NCBI GenBank assembly: GCA_046590705.1 | Contig: JBKJUK010000052.1 | Span: 1 to 13,396, forward strand | Direction of reading: 5' to 3' | Source of the DNA: JBKJUK01 sp046590705 | Lineage (GTDB): Bacteria > Acidobacteriota > Thermoanaerobaculia > Gp7-AA8 | Length of the DNA stretch: 13,396 nucleotides | Shown: positions 1-7,409 of the stretch, piece after piece | Layout of the letters: each line of letters opens with the position of its first letter | Position numbering within the stretch: position 1 is the first letter of the stretch | Program-made: the position numbers and the translations under genes | Notes under the pieces: generated by a model | Told to the model about the DNA's origin: nothing | Database searches by the model: none | Seen by the model: only the letters and a program-made list of their open reading frames with translations

Positions 1-1930
1 CGAGAATGCCTCGCTGCTCAGGCTCGATTCGCGCCTTGCGAACCCATGGCGGATTTCCAACGACCAGATCGAATCCACCCGCGCCCATGACGTCTCCGAA
101 CTGCACCTCGTACGAGAAGAATTCGAGTTCTCCATGCCGAGCCCGCAGCAACGCGGCGGTGGTTTGTTTCAAGCGCGCCGCCACCTGCTCTTTCCACTGG
201 AATCTGGATCCGCCCGACATGCCGGAAAACATCGAGGGCTGCGGATCGTCCTCTGCGAGGTCGGCCAGGTCGAGCGCTTCTGATTTCTCGAGCAGCGCGA
301 TTGCGGAGCCCATGTCGAACGACCTGAGCGCCTGTGACGCGGCCGCTCGGTGCTCGCGTGCGGCGCCGCGGTACCTCTCGACCAATTCCTGCCTTCCAAG
401 CCGCTGCTGCGACCAGGCCCGGAAAATCTCGCGCCGGTCGTGAGAGAGAAAATCCGCAGGAGAGAGCAGCGAATTGCCCTGCAGGATATTACGATCGAGA
501 TTCGGAAGAGGTTGAGCCTGGTCCGATGACTCATCGACCGAGACGATTGCCAGCCATAGTCGCAATTCACACAGACGCACGGCTCCAGGCTTCAGATCTA
601 CTCCATGAAGCGATTGCTGCACGATCTCTTCGCGAAGCGCGCGTGCGGAGAGAGGGCGAGTTGCGGTGTGACAGAGCACGCGCAGGGTTTCGATCACCTT
701 GAGCGCAGCCAAAAGAAACGCGCCGGATCCGCACGCCGGATCGAGCAGTCTCACCGTCCGAAGGCGCGCAACAATTCTGCGCTTTTCGGCAGCCAGCAGA
801 TCTCCTGCGTTCCCATCTCTGAGAGCAGACTCGAGACGCTTTCGTAAAGATCTCGAAGAGCCTGCGCACCATGCCACGACAGCGCCCGCCACCAACTCCT
901 CCGCTACTTCGCGCGGAGTGTAGAAAGATCCCGAAGCCAGTCGCTCGTCTTCTGCCATCAGATTCTCGAACATGCGGCCGAGCATCTCCGGGTCAACGTC
1001 ATCTCCACTTTCCTGCTCGTCGGTGGAAAACGTGAAGTGCTCGAAGACGTCGAGGAGAACGTCATGCAGAAGACTGTCCGGCAGTGTGAGTGAACGACGA
1101 CGCTGCTCGAGCGGGACCGGCTCGAAGAGCCCACCATTGAGGTACGGAATCTTCCCGAATCGCAGCACATCCCGAGTGCGCTCAGAGACGGGCGTGTTCA
1201 GACATTCGAAGAAAAGGGGAGCGAGCCGGGTGCCGAAAAAGTTCTCCCTGGCCGTCGATGCCTCCATGAACTGATCGAGCAGGAAGCGAGGGTTACCATC
1301 CAGCCATCCTTTTCTCTGTATGAAGTACAGAAACAACAGCCGTGACAACAGCAGCAGTGCGTACTGACGCAAGTCATCAGGAGTTTCGGAAGGAAGCTGT
1401 TGTGTAAGGCACTCCTGCAGACGACGGGCGGCCCCGCTGTAACGCAGAAAGAACTTCCTTCCAACGGCCTCGCGATCGAGAGCGCTGCGTACGATCTCAG
1501 CGGTCGGCCCCGACCAGGGATCACGAAGCGCGAGATCGGCGAGTCGCGAGACGGCGCTCGGTGAAGGATTCTCGAGTTCGACTCGCAGTCGCTGCATCTT
1601 TCGGCCGCCACTCGCTGCGAAAAGATGCAGCCGCCTTGCACAGTCGACGTGCAGTACCAGAAAGGTGAGCGCGACATTCCAGAGTGACAACTGACGAGCG
1701 ATCGACTCCGCTTCCGCAATTGAGGTGGAATCCACGCTCAGAACTTCACACGCGCCTGAGCTGACCAGGTGCGTGAGCGTGGTGCCTTCCGCTGCACCCA
1801 GCGACAGTCCGCACCGCCGCCATTCCTCCAGATCGATCTCCACTGGCTGCGGGGCAAATCCGAGCTTTACGAGCAGCTGAGGCAGATCAGCGGGGCCACC
1901 GCAGGAAAGGAGATCGTCCCGCGTGATCAT
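1..1930 (-). CDS. N6-adenine DNA methyltransferase, Eco57I/type IIG-like (partial, 3' end off window)
   Basis: Transfers a methyl group from SAM to adenine in DNA, as a type IIG enzyme or the methylase of a restriction or phage-defence system. An uninterrupted minus-strand frame of 643 codons runs from ATG at 1930 off the left edge. Visible motifs are LLFLYFIQRKGW at about residues 198-209, SGSFYTP at 333-339, SAM-binding motif I LLDPACGSGAF at 395-405, GVDLKPGAVRLCELRLWLAI from about 443, and the catalytic NPPW tetrapeptide at 626-629. These are diagnostic of gamma-type N6-adenine methylases of the Eco57I/PglX kind. I see no clear PD-(D/E)XK nuclease signature in the N-terminal 190 residues, so cleavage activity is unproven. 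The target-recognition domain would lie beyond position 1. The start is only 35 bp from the divergent gene at 1966, and its ribosome site (GGCAGG) is weak. Family is secure; system type is not. Confidence 0.9.
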   Translation of the reverse strand, partial: MITRDDLLSCGGPADLPQLLVKLGFAPQPVEIDLEEWRRCGLSLGAAEGTTLTHLVSSGACEVLSVDSTSIAEAESIARQLSLWNVALTFLVLHVDCARRLHLFAASGGRKMQRLRVELENPSPSAVSRLADLALRDPWSGPTAEIVRSALDREAVGRKFFLRYSGAARRLQECLTQQLPSETPDDLRQYALLLLSRLLFLYFIQRKGWLDGNPRFLLDQFMEASTARENFFGTRLAPLFFECLNTPVSERTRDVLRFGKIPYLNGGLFEPVPLEQRRRSLTLPDSLLHDVLLDVFEHFTFSTDEQESGDDVDPEMLGRMFENLMAEDERLASGSFYTPREVAEELVAGAVVAWCAGSSRSLRKRLESALRDGNAGDLLAAEKRRIVARLRTVRLLDPACGSGAFLLAALKVIETLRVLCHTATRPLSARALREEIVQQSLHGVDLKPGAVRLCELRLWLAIVSVDESSDQAQPLPNLDRNILQGNSLLSPADFLSHDRREIFRAWSQQRLGRQELVERYRGAAREHRAAASQALRSFDMGSAIALLEKSEALDLADLAEDDPQPSMFSGMSGGSRFQWKEQVAARLKQTTAALLRARHGELEFFSYEVQFGDVMGAGGFDLVVGNPPWVRKARIEPEQRGIL

Positions 1931-1965
1931 GGCGCGCCTGCCGTTGCTACACTGTCGACTCGCTC

Positions 1966-3612
1966 ATGCCATTCTCGAGACCGGTAATCAGCCGCTTCGC
2001 TGGCGGGGCACTCTTCGGCCTTTACATGGCCTTTCTGCTTTATTTTCTCAATCCGCAGATCGAAAGCACAGTGGTTAAACTCACGGTCGCAGTGGTTACG
2101 TACGCCCTCATCTGCGGGCTCGTCTTCGGGACGATCCTGCTCGTGATTCATCGCCTGCGTGTGAAGTTTGGACCCGGCGAAGCCGGCCCTCCCGAACAGA
2201 GCGTCACCGGCTTCTCGGTGGTAGCGACCTTTGCCGCCGGCCTGGTGTACTGGTGGCACCTCGCGCTGCTGAGAATCTACCTTCCCGCCGGCGCTGTGCG
2301 CATCCTCTCGAAAGCGACTCTTCTTCTTGCGGCAGCCGCACTCCTGCTCTTCGCCTTCTGGCTTCTCGAGCGATCCAGCGAGAGCGAACGAATCCGGCGA
2401 TGGTCGCGAATTGGCGCGGTGATGGTAGTGCTCATTTGTGCCGCGCTTCTCTTCGTACGACGTGACCGCTACCGCCCTGCAGTGGGAACCAGCCTCGGTG
2501 CGCTTCCGGTTCGCAGCGCAGCGACGACGGCTCAGACGGTTGTGGCTGTGCGCAGTCTCTCGTACGACTGGATCATGCAGCTGAGGACCGAAGGGGTCAT
2601 CCCGCAGATAGGACAGTTCATCACTGAATCGTTTGTCGCGCGCGTCGAGCCATTTCGGTCGACCAGTCCGAAAGCAGTCCTGGCATCTCTGGCCACCGGC
2701 AAACTTCCCTACCGCCACGGCGTGACCGGTCGCTTCTCCTACCGCACCCTGCTCAATCGTCGGGACAAGCCCTACCTGCTGCTCCCGAGCGGCGTCGGCT
2801 TTCGGGGATGGGGACTGCTGCCGCCTGTCGAGAGAATTTCGGCACAACTTCCTTCCGGCGAAGCGAAACCATTCTGGAAAATCCTTACAAGCCAGGGGCA
2901 ACGCGCCAGCGTGGTGGGATGGCCGGGGGTGCAGACTCGCCACGAGAGAAACGAACAGGCCATCACGTTTTCCGAGAAGTCGCCGAGACTCGAATTTCAC
3001 CGGCTTCGCTGGCTGAGAAAATTGTCTGTTGATCCTTCGCTTGCGCGTCGTGACGTACCTGCCATCATCCGCCAGCAGGCCATCGATTCTCTTGCCCGAG
3101 ATCTCGCAGCGATCTCGCTGCTCGAGGAGATCGGTAGCAACGTTGGCACTCGTGTGGTGATGCTGCAAGGGTTCGACCGCTTCCTGCAGCGACTGCAGCC
3201 GGGCGTCAGGTTGCCTTCCGAATCGACACCGAGGGGCGCCCTCATCCGCGCCTACCTTCGGGCCATCGATCGTGAGTTTGGATCGCTGCGAGAGGGCCCT
3301 GGATCCAACCTCGTACTGATCTCGCCCAGCAGTCACCTGCCACCGCAGTTGCCGGTCACTCCTTATGGGGTCGGAATCTCTCCGTTCGATGACCAGGTTG
3401 GAGAGGGCGATGGGATTCTGGCCATCCATGGGAAGAGCGTACGGGCGCACACGCTGACCACTCCTGTGGCTGTGGTCGACTTCATCCCTACACTCCTCTT
3501 CTCGCTCGAGCTTCCGGCAGCGCGCGACATGGACGGTCGTGTGCTCACGGAAGCTTTCGACGAGAAGGTGCTGCGAGATCGGGGCGTGGTCATGGTTCAG
3601 AGCTTCGAGTAG
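1966..3612 (+). CDS. Membrane protein with degenerate alkaline-phosphatase/phosphodiesterase-fold domain
   Basis: 548 residues. Five hydrophobic segments lie at about 14-29, 36-62, 83-106, 112-134 and 149-164. They are followed by a domain of about 360 residues resembling type I phosphodiesterase/nucleotide pyrophosphatases of the alkaline phosphatase superfamily. Family landmarks include SLATGKLPYRHGV (241-253), FWKILTSQGQRASVVGWP (303-320), the helix and strand leading to LVLISPSSH (449-457), and VVDFIPTLL plus MDGRVL near the C terminus. The usual metal ligands look lost. The first-strand Asp is Arg196 in VVAVRSLSYD, the D-xxx-H motif reads D404-xxx-Q408, the DHG motif reads SSH, and the His before the GIL strand is missing. 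It is probably a pseudoenzyme or a binding or scaffold protein in the envelope. The ATG at 1966 keeps the first helix and lies 35 bp from the divergent methylase start. Fold call is fairly sure; role is unknown. Confidence 0.78.
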   Translation: MPFSRPVISRFAGGALFGLYMAFLLYFLNPQIESTVVKLTVAVVTYALICGLVFGTILLVIHRLRVKFGPGEAGPPEQSVTGFSVVATFAAGLVYWWHLALLRIYLPAGAVRILSKATLLLAAAALLLFAFWLLERSSESERIRRWSRIGAVMVVLICAALLFVRRDRYRPAVGTSLGALPVRSAATTAQTVVAVRSLSYDWIMQLRTEGVIPQIGQFITESFVARVEPFRSTSPKAVLASLATGKLPYRHGVTGRFSYRTLLNRRDKPYLLLPSGVGFRGWGLLPPVERISAQLPSGEAKPFWKILTSQGQRASVVGWPGVQTRHERNEQAITFSEKSPRLEFHRLRWLRKLSVDPSLARRDVPAIIRQQAIDSLARDLAAISLLEEIGSNVGTRVVMLQGFDRFLQRLQPGVRLPSESTPRGALIRAYLRAIDREFGSLREGPGSNLVLISPSSHLPPQLPVTPYGVGISPFDDQVGEGDGILAIHGKSVRAHTLTTPVAVVDFIPTLLFSLELPAARDMDGRVLTEAFDEKVLRDRGVVMVQSFE

Positions 3613-3704
3613 GAACGCCAGCAGCAGCTTCATTTCGTCTCCTTCTGATTGCGATTCGCATTCATTCGCTCCTTCGACATCGAACGTGCGATGAAGCGTT
3701 GAGG

Positions 3705-3730
3705 GGCGGGCCGTCACTCGACGACCCGCC
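3705..3730. terminator. Strong hairpin between convergent genes, possible bidirectional terminator
   Basis: An 11-bp stem (3705-3715 with 3720-3730, one C/A mismatch) closes on a four-base ACTC loop. It lies between the stop of the plus-strand membrane protein and the stop of the minus-strand ComEA-like gene, where a shared terminator is expected. No T-run follows on either strand, so it is not a canonical intrinsic terminator. Confidence 0.45.
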
Positions 3731-3744
3731 GGGGGGTGGGAGCG

Positions 3745-4158
3745 CTACTGCGCTGAGCGGGATGAGGCGGACTGTGTCGCCGAGGCTTTCGCCTTTGGTC
3801 GGGAGCCTGTCCGGGGGGATTTGAGGTCGGTCGAAAGCGTGGTCTTGCCGTCGAGGACCAGGTAAGGAGCGATCAGCTGAAAGGTCTTGTCACCAATCCC
3901 CTTCACCTGCATCAGATCAGTGGTTTTCTTGAACGGGCCGTTCTCTTTCCGGTAGGCGACGATGCGGTCTCCGGCCTTCGGCCCGAGCCGGGGAAGATGC
4001 GCGAACTGAACGGCATCGGCAGTGTTCACATTGACGACACCGGATCCTGTGGAAGCTGAAGCGGATGGAGCTGCTGCTGACTCAGCGAAGAGCGTGGTGG
4101 AACCGAGTGCGAGGGCAAGGATGAAGCTGAGGATCGTGACGGTCTGGGACTTCCGCAT
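3745..4158 (-). CDS. ComEA-like secreted helix-hairpin-helix protein
   Basis: A 137-residue exported protein. The chosen ATG at 4158 is preceded by AAAAAAGGAG with a 6-base spacer, and the protein begins MRKSQTVTILSFILALALG, a clear signal peptide. An upstream in-frame ATG at 4236 would bury that signal behind 26 extra residues, so it is rejected. After a short Ala/Ser linker comes VNVNTAD (about 43-49), typical of the ComEA/T2SK helix-hairpin-helix domain. The two hairpins are near LPRLGPKAGDRIVAYRKENG and VKGIGDKTF. The last 30 residues are a basic Ser/Ala/Lys tail. Related proteins bind DNA non-specifically, including in competence. No other competence gene is visible here, so DNA uptake is only one option. 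Confidence 0.85.
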   Translation of the reverse strand: MRKSQTVTILSFILALALGSTTLFAESAAAPSASASTGSGVVNVNTADAVQFAHLPRLGPKAGDRIVAYRKENGPFKKTTDLMQVKGIGDKTFQLIAPYLVLDGKTTLSTDLKSPRTGSRPKAKASATQSASSRSAQ

Positions 4159-4765
4159 GGTCATCTCCTTTTTTCGTAAGTTGTTGATCGGATGGTTAAA
4201 CGTCACAGTTACTAGTTGGCTTTTTTGTGTTCCCACACTGTCCTGTCATTTAGTTGTCTTTTTCTCTCTCGCGTCCCTCCTTTCGAAAGGACTACATTTC
4301 AAGCCACGAACCGCAGCTGGCACGGCGGCTTAACTCCATGATTCAAAAAGACATCAGCGCGAAAATGGAGAGAATGGCTTCGTCAAAACTTTTTGCGTTC
4401 GACGAAGGAAGGCGAGGAAGGCGGCCGAAATGAAGTTCACCGCGGGCTCAGAGTGGGCAACGAGGTGTCTTCAGAGCTCACTGCTGCGGTTCGAACATTT
4501 CTGTCAGCGCGGCGGGACCCGGTTGTGTGGCACGGGCAATCCTGCCTGTGGCGGCACGCACTGACTTCGAACGACGATTTCCTCCACGTAAACGACTGGT
4601 CGCTCCTGTCGGCGACTCTTCGCTCACATGCGCGAAACACTGAGCAGTGGGTCTAACTCAATTCTCCGCGCCACAGGCAGGATTGCCTGTGCCACACAAT
4701 CCGCGCTCGACGTCAGCGCCAGAGATTGAGCAGGGAACGTCTATACTCTCGTCGCCAGAAAGATC
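4159..4765. other. 607-bp gap with no convincing gene
   Basis: This stretch separates the divergent ComEA-like and acetyltransferase genes. The part next to comEA is A/T-rich and pyrimidine-tracted and should hold its promoter, but I see no clean -35/-10 pair. A 12-bp perfect palindrome, CCTTTCGAAAGG, lies at 4279-4290. A long inverted repeat occupies 4523-4699. A possible -10 box TATACT lies at 4742-4747, 18 bp before the acetyltransferase start, without a good -35. Open frames here lack ribosome sites or are translated repeat sequence. Confidence 0.6.
4523..4699. repeat. 31-nt inverted repeat pair (REP-like), one mismatch
   Basis: The 31 bases at 4523-4553 match the reverse complement of 4669-4699 at 30 positions; the one difference is G versus A within CACGGGCA/CACAGGCA. 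The arms are separated by 115 bp. Each arm also contains its own short hairpin; in the right arm it is CACAGGCA, loop GGAT, TGCCTGTG. The size, nested hairpins and intergenic position resemble paired REP/BIME-type or small MITE-like elements. No transposase is nearby. Confidence 0.8.
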
Positions 4766-5233
4766 ATGAGCGACCAACCGATTCGCTACCGAGAAGGGCA
4801 GGAGACCGACCTTGCCGCGCTTCTGGAACTAGACAACGTCTGCTTTCCCGGCAAACCTCGATACTCGGAAGACGAGATGCGCTACTTCGCATTTTCCAGC
4901 GACTCGGCAGCGATCGTGGCCGAGGCTGACTCGCGACTGGCAGGGTTCGTAGTCATCAAATTTTTCGGATTACGTCATGGTGACGTCGTGACTCTCAACG
5001 TCGCCACCCTCATGCGCAGACGAGGGATCGGACGGGAGTTAATGCGCAGGGCCGAGCAGTGGATCGCCGCTCGATCCGTGCCCAGAATGCTGCTGGAAGT
5101 CGACGCCGACAATGCCGCTGCGCTCGCCCTTTACGAACAGATCGGCCTCAAGGAGATTCGTCACTACGAACACGAAGGAAGAGAACGTTTCGTCCTCGAG
5201 AAGATTTTGTTCGGGCTGGGCGCATTAAGATAG
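4766..5233 (+). CDS. GNAT-family N-acetyltransferase, RimI-like
   Basis: 155 residues, the normal length for a single GNAT domain. It transfers an acetyl group from acetyl-CoA to an amine, in RimI relatives the N-terminal amine of a ribosomal or other protein. Strand 4 (VVTLNVATLM, about 74-83) leads into the acetyl-CoA pyrophosphate loop RRRGIG at 84-89. Then come LLEVDADNAAALALYEQIGL, containing the conserved N and the Tyr123 general-acid position, and a RERFVLEKIL final strand. It starts MSDQPIRYREGQETDLAAL, the usual GNAT first strand and helix. It is first in an apparent operon with UbiX (18 bp downstream) and NAD kinase. The ribosome site is weak (AGAAAG). The substrate cannot be read from sequence. 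Confidence 0.85.
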   Translation: MSDQPIRYREGQETDLAALLELDNVCFPGKPRYSEDEMRYFAFSSDSAAIVAEADSRLAGFVVIKFFGLRHGDVVTLNVATLMRRRGIGRELMRRAEQWIAARSVPRMLLEVDADNAAALALYEQIGLKEIRHYEHEGRERFVLEKILFGLGALR

Positions 5234-5251
5234 TCATGGAGGCTCTGCCTG

Positions 5252-5896
5252 ATGAACAACGTTGAATCGCGCGGTCGCCGATATGTCGTGGCGATCTCAG
5301 GAGCGTCAGGGCTCTCACTCGCCCTCACCTTCCTCAAAACCGCTGCGGTCGAAGAGCGGATCGAAGAGTTGCACCTGGTGGTCAGCAGCAGTGCCATGCG
5401 CGTGGCTGCAAGCGAGGTTTCTGCAACGGCCATCACTCCAAGGGCCCTGGTGGAGCAGTGCGCACTTCCACCCGATGCCTCGAGAAAGATCATCCACCAT
5501 TCGCGTGACGACATCGCCGCTAGCATTGCTTCCGGTTCCTATCCCGTCGACGGCATGGTAGTGATTCCATGCTCCTCAGGAACGCTCGCCTCGATCGCAC
5601 ATGGGATTTCCAGAGGACTGATCCAGCGGGCCGCGGACCTCACACTGAAAGAACGCAGACCGCTCGTCCTCGCACTTCGCGAGACTCCTTTCTCCCTGAT
5701 TCACGCCGAGAACATCGTGACCGCGACGCGCGCCGGAGCCATCGTGATGCCGCCCATTCCATCCTTCTACGCTGCGCAGACCTGGGAGCAGTATCACGAG
5801 CACTTCGCGATGCGCGTGCTCGATCTGCTCGGTCTGCAGATCGACCGACCCGACCTTCGATGGAAAGGAGGCAGTGAGCTGCCTCCCGTAGAATAG
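5252..5896 (+). CDS. ubiX: UbiX-family flavin prenyltransferase
   Basis: Attaches a dimethylallyl group to FMN, making the prenylated FMN cofactor of UbiD-type decarboxylases, which act in quinone and aromatic metabolism. The 214-residue protein carries the expected signatures: GASG near residue 17 (FMN binding), HLVVSSSA, DDIAASIASGSY, VVIPCSSGTLASIAHG, RAADLTLKERRPLVL, RETP, AIVMPPIPSFY and a C-terminal RW. The Lys/Arg pair and Tyr that bind the prenyl phosphate are kept. GGAGG precedes the ATG at 5252 with a spacing of about 11 bases. Only four bases separate its stop from the NAD kinase start, so the two are likely translated from one message. No ubiD is in the window. Confidence 0.92.
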   Translation: MNNVESRGRRYVVAISGASGLSLALTFLKTAAVEERIEELHLVVSSSAMRVAASEVSATAITPRALVEQCALPPDASRKIIHHSRDDIAASIASGSYPVDGMVVIPCSSGTLASIAHGISRGLIQRAADLTLKERRPLVLALRETPFSLIHAENIVTATRAGAIVMPPIPSFYAAQTWEQYHEHFAMRVLDLLGLQIDRPDLRWKGGSELPPVE

Positions 5897-5900
5897 GCTG

Positions 5901-6758
5901 ATGAAGCGGATCGGAATCTCGGCGAAAATCACGGCCCCCGAAGCACTCGAGTACGCGGCTGAGGTTGCGCGCGATCTCTCTTCCCGCGGCTATGGTATCT
6001 GCCTCGACGAGGCCACAGCCCAGGCTCTCACCAACTCCGCGCAGCATTCTTCCGTCGCCAAGTGCGACCTCGGACGCAACGTCGACCTGATGATCACCTT
6101 CGGTGGTGACGGAACCCTGCTGTCCGTGGCTCGACATGCTCCGGATGGAGTACCGATCATCGGCGTGAACATGGGCACGCTCGGCTTCCTCACCGAGATC
6201 CGCGTCGAGGAGTTCCCCTCGATGCTGGAACGGGTGCTCATCGGCGACTTCAAAGTCGAAGCGCGCGTTGCTTTCGACGTCTCAGTCACGAGTGAGACCG
6301 CAGATCCGCGCCGTTACCGCGTGCTCAATGACGCAGTCATCAATAAGAGTGCACTCGCGCGCATCATAGAGATGCGGGTTGATGTGGGCGGAAAGTACGT
6401 CTCGAGCTTTCGCGCGGACGGTTTGATTGTTTCTACACCGACAGGCTCGACGGCCTATAACCTATCCGCCGGCGGACCAATTCTCTACTCCACCATGGGC
6501 GCAGTAGTACTGACCCCGATCTGTCCGCACATGCTTACAAACCGTCCCATCGTGCTTCCCGATGATCTCTCAGTGGAGATTAGAATTCTCACACCGCAGC
6601 AGGAAGTCTTTCTCACGCTCGACGGTCAGGAGGGATTTCCGCTTACCGAGTTTGAGCGCGTGACCATCGAGAAATCGAGTCACCGCGTTCTGCTGGTGCA
6701 ATCACCCGAGAAGAATTACTTCGATGTGCTGCGTAGCAAATTGAAGTGGGGTTATTGA
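5901..6758 (+). CDS. nadK: NAD kinase
   Basis: Phosphorylates NAD to NADP in the cytoplasm. The 285 residues match the family length. Key motifs are the catalytic GGDGT at 68-72, IGVNMGTLGFLTEI at 87-100, LNDAVINKS at 142-150 (many homologues have NE where this has ND), DGLIVSTPTGSTAYNLSAGG at 173-192, and HMLTNRPIVLP at 210-220. It is the third gene of the acetyltransferase-ubiX-nadK operon, four bases after ubiX. A heptameric repeat begins immediately after its TGA. Confidence 0.95.
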   Translation: MKRIGISAKITAPEALEYAAEVARDLSSRGYGICLDEATAQALTNSAQHSSVAKCDLGRNVDLMITFGGDGTLLSVARHAPDGVPIIGVNMGTLGFLTEIRVEEFPSMLERVLIGDFKVEARVAFDVSVTSETADPRRYRVLNDAVINKSALARIIEMRVDVGGKYVSSFRADGLIVSTPTGSTAYNLSAGGPILYSTMGAVVLTPICPHMLTNRPIVLPDDLSVEIRILTPQQEVFLTLDGQEGFPLTEFERVTIEKSSHRVLLVQSPEKNYFDVLRSKLKWGY

Positions 6759-6760
6759 AA

Positions 6761-6801
6761 TCAGTAGCCAGTAGGTGAGTAGCCAGTATCCAGTAGGGTA
6801 G
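6761..6801 (+). repeat. Heptameric tandem repeat (AGTAGCC type) after nadK
   Basis: About five imperfect 7-8 base units of the form AGTAGCC, AGTAGGTG, AGTAGCC, AGTATCC, AGTAGGG start two bases after the nadK stop. The same unit type, in the same orientation relative to transcription, follows the transglycosylase and mtnP genes. This resembles short tandemly repeated heptamer families. Confidence 0.8.
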
Positions 6802-6804
6802 AGC

Positions 6805-6950
6805 GGCCGGGGGCCGGGGTCGGGGGGGCCGGAGCAGGGTGCGTCGCGATCACAGGTCGAACCTTGGGCTCCACCGTCATTCCGATGAGCGCAACGTGCT
6901 ATCGCAAGCTCGCGCGCTGTATGTGCGAAGAGGAATCTCCGGTCCGCGCC
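6805..6950 (+). repeat. Dispersed intergenic repeat, copy A
   Basis: Three blocks occur in the same order and with similar spacing as in a second copy at 10826-10952. They are a G-rich block with GGGGGCCGGGGTC and GGCCGGAGCAG (6805-6836), CGTCATTCCGATGAGC (6875-6890), and TGCGAAGAGGAATCTCCG followed by TCCGCGCC (6924-6950). The conserved blocks are separated by diverged sequence. The remainder of the gap to 7103 shows no gene I can support. Confidence 0.75.
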
Positions 6951-7103
6951 TCGCTGAAATTCCGATGACACTCGTCTCCAAGGATTACGGACCGCTGGTC
7001 ACGAACTCCAACCGAATTCTCACAGCCTTTCTCGTTAGACGAAGGAGAGTGTCCTGAAGCGAAGCCGCATGACGCTAAGGCGCGCTTCCGCCGTACTCAA
7101 GCG

Positions 7104-7409
7104 TCACCTGCGGCGTGTCGGCTTGGTGAGCGCCTTCTCGACTACTTTCGGCGCATGCGCTGCGACGGCTAGCAAAGCTCTAGCGGGTCCGACAGGGCGG
7201 CGACGGCCCTGTTCCCAGTTCTGAAGCGTATCGACGCTCACCCCAATCATTCTGGAAAACTCGGCCTGCGACCGTCCGAGCTTCGCACGAATGGCCTGAA
7301 CATCCGCCGCCTTGGGAACATACTGGCGCGACGGCCGTGCCTCACCGCGATGGATCTTTCCAGCTTGGGCCACACTTTCAAGTAGTTCGTCGAATAGAGT
7401 TTTCTTCAT
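7104..7409 (-). CDS. XRE-family antitoxin, NadS/HigA-like
   Basis: 101 residues. It is predicted to neutralise the toxin encoded just upstream and to repress their shared promoter. The core is a helix-turn-helix, with LGRSQAEFSRMIGVSVDTLQ and NWEQGRRRPVGPA at about residues 44-76, including the conserved SQAEFA-like helix and W-E-G-R-P turn. The N-terminal 35 residues, beginning MKKTLFDELLESVAQAGKI, are like those of NadS/HigA partners of RelE-type toxins. Its ATG overlaps the toxin stop by four bases, so translation is coupled. It ends in a basic tail, KPTRRR. Confidence 0.88.
   Translation of the reverse strand: MKKTLFDELLESVAQAGKIHRGEARPSRQYVPKAADVQAIRAKLGRSQAEFSRMIGVSVDTLQNWEQGRRRPVGPARALLAVAAHAPKVVEKALTKPTRRR

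Noticed and set aside
6..1274. Several plus-strand ORFs of 70-145 codons at the left end
   Set aside because: They are antisense to the methylase frame, which shows all expected motifs. Their products have Ser/Arg/Ala-rich shadow composition.
1927..3717. 596-codon minus-strand ORF, with an AAGGAG and an internal ATG giving MKLLLAFLLEAL at about 3633
   Set aside because: It lies fully antisense to the phosphatase-fold gene, which has clear homology landmarks. The predicted product is rich in Arg, His, Glu and Gln without domain motifs, as expected of a GC-rich shadow frame. The ribosome site is probably chance.
4338..4433. 31-codon ORF beginning MIQKDISAK
   Set aside because: No ribosome site, no homology clue and a very short length; a chance frame is more likely.
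4393..4656. 87-codon plus-strand ORF in the repeat gap
   Set aside because: Its most striking segment, VVWHGQSCLWRHA, is translated inverted-repeat sequence; there is no ribosome site and no family resemblance.
6761..6801. CRISPR-like direct repeats
   Set aside because: Units are only 7 bases with no spacers, so this is a tandem heptamer array.
6839..7057. 72-codon plus-strand ORF
   Set aside because: Most of it is translated dispersed-repeat sequence (the CATTCCGATGAGC and GAAGAGGAATCTCC blocks), so it is not a gene.
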